A stretch of DNA of 64,000 nt from Caryophanales bacterium UBA784. Lineage in GTDB: Bacteria; Bacillota_I; Bacilli_A; RFN20; CAG-288. Positions 53,816-61,931 of this stretch are shown here, piece by piece. The position numbers and the translations under genes are program-made. The stretch is from contig DBJE01000001.1 of the NCBI GenBank assembly GCA_002297045.1, positions 62,001-126,000 on the forward strand, written 5' to 3'. Below the pieces are notes generated by a model. That model was not told where the DNA came from, made no database searches, and saw only the letters and a program-made list of their open reading frames with translations. Every line of letters starts with the position of its first letter. Positions within the stretch are counted from its first letter, which is position 1.

Positions 53816-56800
53816 TTACTTTGTTGTAGATGCTTTAGCCTTATAGGTGATGGTGCAGACAGGGGCGTTAGCGGAAGACTTTTCGATGGTAAGGACAATC
53901 GTGCCGTCTGTCGCTTCTGCCTTGGCAAGAAGCAGATCCTCTCCGTTGTCGACCACATTCCAGGCAAGGGAAGTGTCACTCTTTAGTGCACTTTCGCATA
54001 AGGAGAAGACTTGGCTGTCCCATGTCTTTCCCGTAAGGACGATCTGGTTAGTGGAAGCACTCCTAGTCGGGGATTTTGTTCCGAGGGAAAAGTAAGGAAC
54101 AAGATGACCGCCAAGCTGTTTCGTCCTTGCATCCTTGACATTCTGTTCCCAGTCGGTTGCCGCATCTTTGTTAAAGAATTCGCTGTATTTGACGTTGATA
54201 GAAACCGTAGAGCCGACACTGCTGACTGTATAGGTAAGAAGGTCTCCGTCCGGAGTGTGTCCGCTCCAGACGCCTTTCCTTCCGACGTTGTCATAGGAGA
54301 AGTCGACATTCGTCCTTGTCAGAGTCGGATCCCAAGCCTTTAAGGCGTTATAGGCGTTCCTTAGGTAAGGCTGATGGGAAACGCTGGAGGAGCCATAGCT
54401 GACCTGAATCGAAAGCGTTCCCTTTTCGGTCGTGTAGGAACTTTCACCTACCTTGACCGTTCCGCCTAAGTCAAAGTAAGGAAGGGTCGTGTGGATGAGA
54501 CTGTTCCTGGTCTTGACATTGTTGGCATCCTCGTTCCACTTATTGGTGGCGGAAGAAGCATCATTTATCGTTACCGGGGCGTCATAGAAGAAGATGGCTT
54601 CTGCCACGGCATCGTCTTTGTCGTTCTCGTCCCGTGTGATGATGAAGCGGAGGTAACCATCGGCAGGAGAAGAGCCAAGTGCCTTATAGCCCTGCAAAGA
54701 GGCTGCAGACCCATAGCCGACAAAATGGGTATAGGAATCGCCTTCCTTTGTCTCATAGACAGTGAATCCTGCCTTTTCCCTGATGGTCTTGTTATCCGTG
54801 ATGACGGAATCGTTCCACTTGGTTCCGACAATCTTAATTCCGGATTTATAGGAGGCACTATAGGTTCCCGTGGTCAGCGTGTATTTCTTCGTTCCAAGGT
54901 AGACCCTAGGAATATCGTTGTTGCCAAGGGCGGTATGGATGGTGCTTACTTCGGAAGTCGTATAGCTCCTTGAGGCCTGGTCCGAGAAATTATAGGGAGG
55001 AATGACCATGATGCCTATGCCGGCATAACTATCATAGTATTCGTCATAGACAGATCCGAAGGTGACTTTGAAGGTATATCCATCAACCGTCTTTGTCGCC
55101 GTCGACCCATCAGTTGACCTTGTCCATCCGGCATCCTTATAGGCCTTCTTAAAGAGGTAGGAAGTAATCTTATTGTTGCTTAAATCGCCATAGATGATGG
55201 TCTGGCCGCCACTTTCCTCAATCTGCAACGCACTATCTTCGCCGAGGTACCTGTAGGGAAGAGCGGTTTTATTCTCCCTTAACGTCTTCACCTGTGTGTC
55301 AATGGCGGTAGGATAGCTCGTCTGGTTCGTCCAAGGCAGATAATAGACATCAATCGTAGGGACATTGGAATAGGAATCCTTGGAAACGGTGGCATAATAG
55401 AAGCCTTTCGCACTGTCATGCTTTGCAAAGGAGACGGAAGTCGCGGTTGCCCCGTCGACAACATCCCAGCCTTTGGCCTGATAGGCAGTCTTTGCCTTGG
55501 TGATGATTTCATCGTCCCAGGCTTCGCCCTCGATTTCAAGATATTTGGAGTAGGAGTAGTAGGTCGAAGTCGGATTATCGCCTCCCAAGTAGACATAAGG
55601 AAGATCGATTCCGTTAAGATTGCTGGAAATATCGTCGAGCACGTCCTGGGGATAGCTTGTGGCCGTAGAGTCAGGATTGTAGATCTTCACCCTCTTGAAG
55701 ACACAGTCGACCTGATTAGAGAATTTGTAAAGGGTCCTCTCCCACTTGAAGTGGTTAGTGGCATCGACTGGGGAATTCCTAATCAAGACATTGGTTTTGT
55801 AACTATCCTCTTCCGCAGCAGTGTCTTCGGTCCATCCTTTGCCTGTCAGGAAGGTAAGGGCATTGCTTCTTGCCTCATCATGCCAGGTATTTGCCCTGAT
55901 TTCCACCTGTCCGGTCTTCGTGGCGGTTCCAAGGGAGATAGTCTTCCCTAGGTATACGGCCGGAGGATAGACCCCGGCAAGACAGTACTGGTCGAAGGCA
56001 TCCTTGATATCCTGCGGCCACTCGGAGAACGTGCTTGGATCGCCAAATCCTTCCGTGCAGTAAATATATGCCTTGCAGATGTCCCCATAGGCTTTAAATA
56101 GGTTGATCTTCAGCTCACATCCGTCCGTCTCCGTCTTTTTCCTGATCAATACGTTGTCCTGGTAAGAGGAAGATTCTGCCGCGGTGTCTTCGCTATAACC
56201 TGCCGCGGTAAGGACGGAAAGGGCATTTGAGCGGATTCTGTCATCCCAGGGGCCGCCGGTGATGTCGATTTCGCCAAGGGTGGCACTCTGAAAGGTGCTA
56301 GTCGGATTTTTCGTTCCCCTATAGAAGACAGGGAGTGTATGGCCATCAAAATAGGTCGGAAGAAGGTCAAGAATGTCCTGCGGCCAGGCAGTGAAGCTAG
56401 AAGGATCGTATCCCTCAATCAACTGGATTTTCCTTTCCGGATAGGCAGGCTTCTTGGAATAAGTGGATCCGGAATTCTTGGAGATTGTTATCTTCCTTGT
56501 GGTCTTATCGGAAGAGAAGTCCTTACTGGCGACAACCTCGTCCGCAGTGCTTCCTGTGGTATCGAATCCTGCTCCAGACGCCCCTAATGCGGCAAGGGCG
56601 TCGCTGATGACCTGGTCGTTCCATTTAAAGCCCGCCAGGGTCAACGAGTTGGTGGAGGAGGAGTAGGATGTCGGAACGTAAGGATTCAGCGTTCCAAGAT
56701 AGACGGCGGGGACATCCTTGCCATGGGTTCCGAAAACATTCTGAAGCTCGGTTGTTATATCGGTGGGATAGCCGGTGAACTTACTCTTATCATAGGGCTC

Positions 56801-57370
56801 GTCATAATAAATCTTCAGAAGGGCATAATCATCCACGTTTGCCAGTTTGACGGTAAGATGGATGGAATCCTTTACTGCCTTCCTTCCGTCCGTGACAGAA
56901 GTGACGGTATAGCCGTCCTGGGTATAGACGGATTTGAAGGAATTGGCTAAGGTGGAGGTATAGTCTACGTATCCTCCTACCTCATAATGGTAATAGTCAT
57001 CGTAAGAGGCCTCTTGAAAGACGAATTCGAGGTCGGAGGCTTTTCCTATGTTTATATAAGGAATCCTCTGCCCACCGAGATACTGCTTGAAGGCCTCCTT
57101 GATGGCCTTAGGCCATTGCGCGGCAAGGTCAACAGAGGAAACGGTCGGCTCTGCCGACACGCTCCCGGTCGCTAGGGTTGCCTTATCCTCACCTTTGCCG
57201 GATTCCTTATCGGATCCCTCACTTGGCTTAGTCGGTGTAGGTACTTCTTCGTGTTCTTTCTCAGATACTTCTGATGGCTGCGGAGCGGATGTCTCGCTTC
57301 CTGTCTTGTCCTTGCAACCGGTAAGGAGAAGAGACAGGAGCGCGATAAGCGTCAACGTTCTTTTCTTCAT
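53816..57370 (-). CDS. Giant lipoprotein C, nine-repeat paralogue on the opposite strand
   Basis: The 1184-residue lipoprotein (lipobox LLTGC) has a Glu/Lys/Ser-rich linker and nine units starting for example QWPKAIKEAF, GYPTDITTEL, AWPQDILDLL, EWPQDIKDAF and DWEQNVKDAR. Signature strings are VPAVYLGT, LPYVYLGG and LPY-M-YLG, where M is AGG at a position that is V, I, F or L in other units. Unit seven has SLQGYK as in A and B. It converges on gene B across two terminators. The three paralogues lie together, so one may have inverted after duplication. Function is unknown. Confidence 0.85.
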   Translation of the reverse strand: MKKRTLTLIALLSLLLTGCKDKTGSETSAPQPSEVSEKEHEEVPTPTKPSEGSDKESGKGEDKATLATGSVSAEPTVSSVDLAAQWPKAIKEAFKQYLGGQRIPYINIGKASDLEFVFQEASYDDYYHYEVGGYVDYTSTLANSFKSVYTQDGYTVTSVTDGRKAVKDSIHLTVKLANVDDYALLKIYYDEPYDKSKFTGYPTDITTELQNVFGTHGKDVPAVYLGTLNPYVPTSYSSSTNSLTLAGFKWNDQVISDALAALGASGAGFDTTGSTADEVVASKDFSSDKTTRKITISKNSGSTYSKKPAYPERKIQLIEGYDPSSFTAWPQDILDLLPTYFDGHTLPVFYRGTKNPTSTFQSATLGEIDITGGPWDDRIRSNALSVLTAAGYSEDTAAESSSYQDNVLIRKKTETDGCELKINLFKAYGDICKAYIYCTEGFGDPSTFSEWPQDIKDAFDQYCLAGVYPPAVYLGKTISLGTATKTGQVEIRANTWHDEARSNALTFLTGKGWTEDTAAEEDSYKTNVLIRNSPVDATNHFKWERTLYKFSNQVDCVFKRVKIYNPDSTATSYPQDVLDDISSNLNGIDLPYVYLGGDNPTSTYYSYSKYLEIEGEAWDDEIITKAKTAYQAKGWDVVDGATATSVSFAKHDSAKGFYYATVSKDSYSNVPTIDVYYLPWTNQTSYPTAIDTQVKTLRENKTALPYRYLGEDSALQIEESGGQTIIYGDLSNNKITSYLFKKAYKDAGWTRSTDGSTATKTVDGYTFKVTFGSVYDEYYDSYAGIGIMVIPPYNFSDQASRSYTTSEVSTIHTALGNNDIPRVYLGTKKYTLTTGTYSASYKSGIKIVGTKWNDSVITDNKTIREKAGFTVYETKEGDSYTHFVGYGSAASLQGYKALGSSPADGYLRFIITRDENDKDDAVAEAIFFYDAPVTINDASSATNKWNEDANNVKTRNSLIHTTLPYFDLGGTVKVGESSYTTEKGTLSIQVSYGSSSVSHQPYLRNAYNALKAWDPTLTRTNVDFSYDNVGRKGVWSGHTPDGDLLTYTVSSVGSTVSINVKYSEFFNKDAATDWEQNVKDARTKQLGGHLVPYFSLGTKSPTRSASTNQIVLTGKTWDSQVFSLCESALKSDTSLAWNVVDNGEDLLLAKAEATDGTIVLTIEKSSANAPVCTITYKAKASTTK

Positions 57371-58056
57371 GTAATGTTTACCCCCTTAGGTATGCGATTA
57401 CCTTAAAGGATAATGAGGAAACCGGAGGAAAAAATTTTTTTCGTGGCCAAAGGTGATTAAATGGCAACCGGAGGAAAAAAGGAGAAAAAAGGAGAGACTT
57501 TGGCGAAAAAACGGCCAAAAGAAAATTGTTCTTTGGCAAAACAATGAAGAGAAAAAACAATCAAAGAAAAAAGAAAGCGGTTTCTAGAGTGACGCAATTG
57601 AGAAAACCGACAATTAAAATAGAGAAAAATAGAAAAGCTATAAAGAATAGAACAAAAAGCAGCAGAACTAGTTATCATACAGGAAAGCCCTTACATGTCC
57701 TTATGCATCAAACAAAGCCGGTTATTGGACAGCCTGGCCGAAGAGGGAAGGATGGCCGGAGAAATCAGAACCCCCTTTTGGCTGACGCATTGGCTTTCTT
57801 CTTTTACTTTTTTTCCTATTTTGTGCTGTTTCCTTGGTTCTAGAAGAAGAAAAGGATTCTTCCGGACAGGCGGCTTCTTCTTTCTGCAACGGAAAAATAT
57901 TATCCTTATTTACATATATGCGGATTTCCGTGCCTTTAATTAAGAATCCGGCAGGCAAACTCTCTCTTTTCCAATAGGAAAGGCCTCATAATTCAGCATT
58001 ATGCCTTTTCAAATCCTTTCCTTCAATTTATAATCTTGTGCAGAGGTATTATCCAC
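57371..58056. other. AT-rich intergenic stretch of 686 bases
   Basis: It holds the leader of giant lipoprotein C (AAGGGGG-like ribosome site at about 57380-57388, minus strand) and the promoter of the CNNM gene (TATAAT 58029-58034). Open frames at 57526-57843 and 57695-57943 lack ribosome sites and family likeness, and I do not call them genes. The hairpin at 57980 shows that some plus-strand transcript may end here. Confidence 0.4.
57980..58009 (+). terminator. Terminator-like hairpin with no clear gene in front
   Basis: CATAAT and ATTATG pair around TCAGC, extended by AAGG with CCTT over a three-base bulge, followed by TTTT. A small RNA or unrecognised short gene in 57500-57980 could use it. 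Confidence 0.4.
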
Positions 58057-59073
58057 TTGGACAGTAAAAGCCTATTCTTCCTTATCGTTTCGGTCGTATT
58101 TGCCTTCTTTTCCTTCTTCTTTTCCTTATGCGAAACCTGTCTGACAAGCGCAAACAAATATCGCTTCCAGGCGGAAGCGGAAGACGGAGGGAAGAGTGCA
58201 AAACTCGTCTATTTCTTTATCCATCATTTCGACTCGAGCCTAGTCGGGATACTAGTCGGAAACAATGCCGTCAACATCGGACTTTCCTTTGTCACCACCT
58301 ATCTTTTTCTCGAGGCCTTCCCTTCCTGGATGGGGGAATTCTATGTCTCCCTTATCGGATCGGTCATCGTCACCGTCATCGTCTATGCCCTTGGCGAAAC
58401 CTTACCCAAAAGGCTTGGGAAACGGATCCCTGACAAACTCGCGAAGATTGTCTGTTACCCTCTCGCCGTCTGTCTCATCCTCTTTGCCCCTCTCACCCTT
58501 CTTTTCTATGGCATAAGCAAAGGGATATCCCTCCTCTTCCCCAAAAAGGAAGAACCGGAACTCACGGAAGAGGATTTTAACTCCGTACTGGAAGCCAACG
58601 AGAAGGAAGGCGCACTGGAAGAGAACGAAACAGACCTCATCCAGGCAGGATTCGACTTTACGGACACTTCCGTCGAAAAGGTGTTCACGCCGAAAAACAA
58701 AAGGTTCTCCCTCAATCTCGAGGGAAGGAACAGCAAGACCCTTCTTGGAATCATCGCCAAGGTCCCCTATAGCCGTATTCCAAGGTATTACAAAAACCCG
58801 GACCGGATTGTCGGGGTTCTCGTCGTCAAGAAGTTCCTTGCCAATTACTATGAGCATCCCACAAGGACCATCGCAAGCATCCTCGATAAGCCGTTTATCG
58901 TTTCCCGGAACATCAGGAGGGATGACGTCTTAGACGGCTTCCGCTCCCACCATACCGAAGTCGCCTTAGTCTACGAAAAGGAAAGACTTCTCGGCAGGAT
59001 TACCACGGAAGACGTCCTTGAGGAATTAGTCGGAACCATCTCCGAGAAAGGAACGAAAGCCCATGAAGCCTAG
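58057..59073 (+). CDS. CNNM/CorC-type (hemolysin-like) transporter protein, first copy
   Basis: The 338-residue protein has an N-terminal CNNM (DUF21) membrane domain of about four spans, with SLCETCLTSANKYR, GNNAVNIGLS and ALGETLPK-M-LGK. A CBS-pair region follows, with VFTPKNKRF in place of the usual VMTPR, and LLG-M-ITTEDVLEELVG. Such proteins are linked to Mg2+ or other cation export. The start is taken as TTG 58057, because TATAAT ends at 58034 and GAGG stands ten bases before this TTG. It lacks the C-terminal CorC_HlyC domain. It overlaps the second copy by 11 bases. Confidence 0.83.
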   Translation: MDSKSLFFLIVSVVFAFFSFFFSLCETCLTSANKYRFQAEAEDGGKSAKLVYFFIHHFDSSLVGILVGNNAVNIGLSFVTTYLFLEAFPSWMGEFYVSLIGSVIVTVIVYALGETLPKRLGKRIPDKLAKIVCYPLAVCLILFAPLTLLFYGISKGISLLFPKKEEPELTEEDFNSVLEANEKEGALEENETDLIQAGFDFTDTSVEKVFTPKNKRFSLNLEGRNSKTLLGIIAKVPYSRIPRYYKNPDRIVGVLVVKKFLANYYEHPTRTIASILDKPFIVSRNIRRDDVLDGFRSHHTEVALVYEKERLLGRITTEDVLEELVGTISEKGTKAHEA

Positions 59074-60340
59074 GGATTATCTTTATCTCGGACTGATTCT
59101 CCTCCTTATCCTTTTTTCCGCCATCTTCTCCGGCACCGACAGGGCCTATTCCTCTGTGCGGCTTTCCCGCCTTGCAAAGGATACCTCGGGAAGCGGAAAG
59201 CTTGCCTATCGTTATGCAAAGGATTACGACAAGACCATCGCCACCATTCTTTTCGGAAACGACTTCGTCAACATCCTCGCCTCCTCCCTTGCCTCCCTTC
59301 TGAGCAAGGATGTCCTTGAACCCCATCTTGGGGACAGGGGAAGCTTTGTCAGGTCGAGGATCCTCTTCGTCGTCCTTCTCGTCTTCGGGGAGATTACCCC
59401 TAAGGCCCTTTCGAAGAGCCATTCCTTTGGCATCGCCAAGTTCTTTGCCTATTTCATCAAGGTCTGCGGCATCCTCTTTTTCCCCTTTGTCTACTTAGTC
59501 ACCAAGAGGGACGCTTTCCTTGTCAACCTCTTTGTCAAGAGACAGCCTAAGGACAGCGGCGTGGCAAGCGACGATGAACTCGACAACAGGGTGGATGCCA
59601 TCGAAAAGGAGGGAATCTTCGACTCCGACAAAAGCGAACTTCTCCACAACTCCATCGAGTTCAAGGACACCGCCTGCTATGAGGTAAGGACGCCAAGAGT
59701 GAAGATCGTCGGCATTGACCTAGAGCGCGACAGGTCGAAGTTTCTCATTAATCCTGACCGCTTCCGCTTCTCCCGGGTCATCGTCTTCCAGCATGACCTT
59801 GACCACATCGTCGGGTACATCAAGACAAGAAGACTCCTCCAGGCCCTCATCCAAAACGACAAGGATTACAAGAAACTGATCCTTCCCATCAATTCCGTCC
59901 CTCGGACGAGGGTCATCTCCCAGGCTAGGGAGATGAGGAAGGAGGCCAAGGAGCACATCCTTGTCGTCCGCGACGAGTACGGAGGAACGGAGGGCATCAT
60001 CACAAGGGAGGACATCCTCGAAGAGGTGGTAGGGGAAATCTGGGACGAAAGCGACGAACCTGAGGCCCTTATCCGTCCTCTCAAGGAGGAGAACCTCTAT
60101 CTTGTCCGGGGAAAAAGGAACATCGACGACTTTCTTTCCACCTTCGGGCTTGATGCGGACAACCTCAAGGACGACTATTCCACCCTTTCCGGCTTTATCA
60201 ACAGCGAGCTTGAGCGTTTTGCCAAGGTCGGAGACGTCATCGAATACAAGAACCTGAGAATCAGGGTGAAGAAGACGACCCAGTACACCGTGGACGTCTG
60301 CCTCGTGAAGGTCCTTCCAAAGCAGGAGGACGAAGAATAG
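59063..60340 (+). CDS. CNNM/CorC-type (hemolysin-like) transporter protein, second copy
   Basis: The 425-residue protein has the full family plan: a CNNM membrane domain (FSGTD-M-AYSSVRLSRL, FGNDFVNILASS, FGEITPKALSKS), a CBS pair with CYEV-M-TPRVKIVGI and VVRDEYGGTEGIIT-M-EDILEEVVGEI, and a C-terminal CorC_HlyC domain (IDDFLSTFGL, YSTLSGFI). The AGG codons at 59687 (VMTPR) and 60005 (TMEDILEE) are among the clearest Met replacements. Together with the shorter first copy it could form a heteromeric cation transporter. Confidence 0.88.
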   Translation: MKPRDYLYLGLILLLILFSAIFSGTDRAYSSVRLSRLAKDTSGSGKLAYRYAKDYDKTIATILFGNDFVNILASSLASLLSKDVLEPHLGDRGSFVRSRILFVVLLVFGEITPKALSKSHSFGIAKFFAYFIKVCGILFFPFVYLVTKRDAFLVNLFVKRQPKDSGVASDDELDNRVDAIEKEGIFDSDKSELLHNSIEFKDTACYEVRTPRVKIVGIDLERDRSKFLINPDRFRFSRVIVFQHDLDHIVGYIKTRRLLQALIQNDKDYKKLILPINSVPRTRVISQAREMRKEAKEHILVVRDEYGGTEGIITREDILEEVVGEIWDESDEPEALIRPLKEENLYLVRGKRNIDDFLSTFGLDADNLKDDYSTLSGFINSELERFAKVGDVIEYKNLRIRVKKTTQYTVDVCLVKVLPKQEDEE

Positions 60341-60342
60341 AC

Positions 60343-60377
60343 GGCCGGAAAAAGGAAGCGACGGCTTCCTTTTTTTG
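60343..60377 (+). terminator. Terminator after the CNNM pair
   Basis: AAAGGAAGC and GCTTCCTTT pair around GACG, followed by T residues; GCCGG and CCGGC extend the structure outside. Confidence 0.85.
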
Positions 60378-60392
60378 TGCCGGCTTTCCAAT

Positions 60393-60415
60393 TAAAAAAC
60401 CTCCCCGAGGGGAGG
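60393..60415 (-). terminator. Terminator after the AAA ATPase gene
   Basis: CCTCCCC and GGGGAGG pair around a two-base loop. On the minus strand a T run follows. Confidence 0.8.
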
Positions 60416-60437
60416 CATAAGGCATGGAAGGGAAAGC

Positions 60438-61547
60438 TTATTTTGTGTAGAGCTTTACCGATTCAGGCAGGCTCTTTTCAAAGGCAAGGGCATTCTCTTC
60501 GAAGGTGGTGTCCTCGACGTAGGGGTACTCCTTCCTGACCTTTTCTGCCCTTTCGTCGGTGAGAAGCGGTTTTTCCCGCTCGCCTTGATAGATTGTCGCC
60601 CTCTTTTTCAACGAACGGCAGACGTCGGAAATCTTTTTGGAGACGAACCTGTGGGTTTCCTTGGCTAGGTTGTCCAGCAAGGAAGGATTTTCAATGTCGA
60701 TGCCGCTAAGACGCTCCTGCCTCCTCTCCTTCCGGGTCTTGGTATTCGGATGGTGGATGCGGACGATTTCGTTTAGAAGGGCGGGATGGAGGAATTTCTT
60801 TTGGAAGATGGAGACATCGACTTTGTCCGGACAGTCCGTCCCAAGGACAAAGAGAATATTGAGGTTCTTCTTCTTGATGTTTTTCCTTTCCTTGGTGATT
60901 GCCTTATAGAAAATTTCGCTTGTCTTTCTGCTTTCTTCGTCCGTTCCCTTCGGGAAGTAGGCTTCCGCCTTGGTGATATAGAAAAGAATGTTGTTCTTCT
61001 CTTCCGCCTTGTCAAACAGCCTTTCGAAGTGGGCGATGGCATTGGTGGAATTATAGACGGAGAAGTTGACCCTAGGTTCGATGTAATAAATGGTGGCAGA
61101 AAGCTCATGGGCGAGAGACTGGACAAGGACAGACTTTGCGCATCCTTTCGGACCGTAAATCCTCAGGCCGAAGTTTCCTCCTGCGGCATAAGTGCCATTC
61201 TTCCAGGGTTCGACGATGGTCTTACTGAGATAGTCTTTAATCTCGTCCCTGCCGATGAATTCGCAGAACCCCTTCGCCTTCTTCCGGGGGACAAGCTTAC
61301 TCTTTTCTAACGGGGAAAGATGGAGAGAGGAGAGATATTTTTCACCCCTGTCCTTATATTCCCCGGAAAGGGAGATCCTGTCCTCGCTTTCTTTCTTGTC
61401 GAGGGTAAGCGCGGAAAGGGCAAGAGCCTCTTCTCCTGCGGCATAGTACTCGAGATATGCGGCTTTGTAGTCCTTTACCCTTACCGCCATTTCCGCAGAG
61501 GTCAGATGGCTAGCCAGGCTTTTCTTTGCGTCCTCATAATTTTCCAT
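60438..61547 (-). CDS. AAA ATPase with MIT-like N terminus and degenerate Walker B
   Basis: The 369-residue protein begins with a helical region resembling MIT domains (YEDAKKSLASHL, then VKDYKAAYLEYYAAGEEAL), followed by an AAA core: GFCEFIG-M-DEIKDYL, FGL-M-IYGPKGCAKS with Walker A K138/S139, and ILFYITKAEA where ILFIDEADA is usual. The Walker B Asp-Glu pair is replaced by Thr192-Lys193, so ATP may bind but should not be hydrolysed normally. The layout recalls Vps4/katanin-type ATPases. AGGGAGG sets the start at 61547; an ATG at 61577 lies upstream of it. It faces the moxR operon. Confidence 0.7.
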   Translation of the reverse strand: MENYEDAKKSLASHLTSAEMAVRVKDYKAAYLEYYAAGEEALALSALTLDKKESEDRISLSGEYKDRGEKYLSSLHLSPLEKSKLVPRKKAKGFCEFIGRDEIKDYLSKTIVEPWKNGTYAAGGNFGLRIYGPKGCAKSVLVQSLAHELSATIYYIEPRVNFSVYNSTNAIAHFERLFDKAEEKNNILFYITKAEAYFPKGTDEESRKTSEIFYKAITKERKNIKKKNLNILFVLGTDCPDKVDVSIFQKKFLHPALLNEIVRIHHPNTKTRKERRQERLSGIDIENPSLLDNLAKETHRFVSKKISDVCRSLKKRATIYQGEREKPLLTDERAEKVRKEYPYVEDTTFEENALAFEKSLPESVKLYTK

Positions 61548-61931
61548 AAAGAGTTTCCTCCCTTTCTTACTTATCATTATAAGAAAGATTGTGGGAAATG
61601 AAAGGAAAAGAGGAAATTGCTACTTCTCCGCCTCTTTCCTTTTTTCCCTCTGGGAAAGAAGAAAAAAGGGCCAAAGACAGGAAAAAACAGAAAGAAAAAT
61701 AAAACTGGAACCGCTTACAGAAAAGTTTTAATTGAAGATAAAATATGAATTTCTTTGCTTTTTCATTTGTTTTTCTCAAAAAAAGGGGTTTATCTTTGAA
61801 AAAAATACAAAAAATGCCAGTTACCCTAATTGACTGCGTTTTTAAATTTAAGAAGAAACAAATTAAAATTTCCCTAGTTGTTTTACGGAAATGCCCTATT
61901 TCTGTAAAAAACGATAGAGGAGGTAGATTCT
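61548..61931. other. AT-rich divergent intergenic stretch of 384 bases
   Basis: It separates the AAA ATPase gene from the membrane-protein/moxR genes and must carry both promoters. I can point only to the ribosome sites: AGGGAGG on the minus strand at about 61557-61563 and GAGGAGG at 61917-61923. A frame at 61745-61942 lacks a ribosome site and runs into the next gene's start, so it is not called. Confidence 0.4.

Noticed and set aside
57526..57943. Two overlapping open frames of 82-105 codons
   Set aside because: No ribosome site, Lys/Arg-rich or low-complexity translations, and no family likeness.
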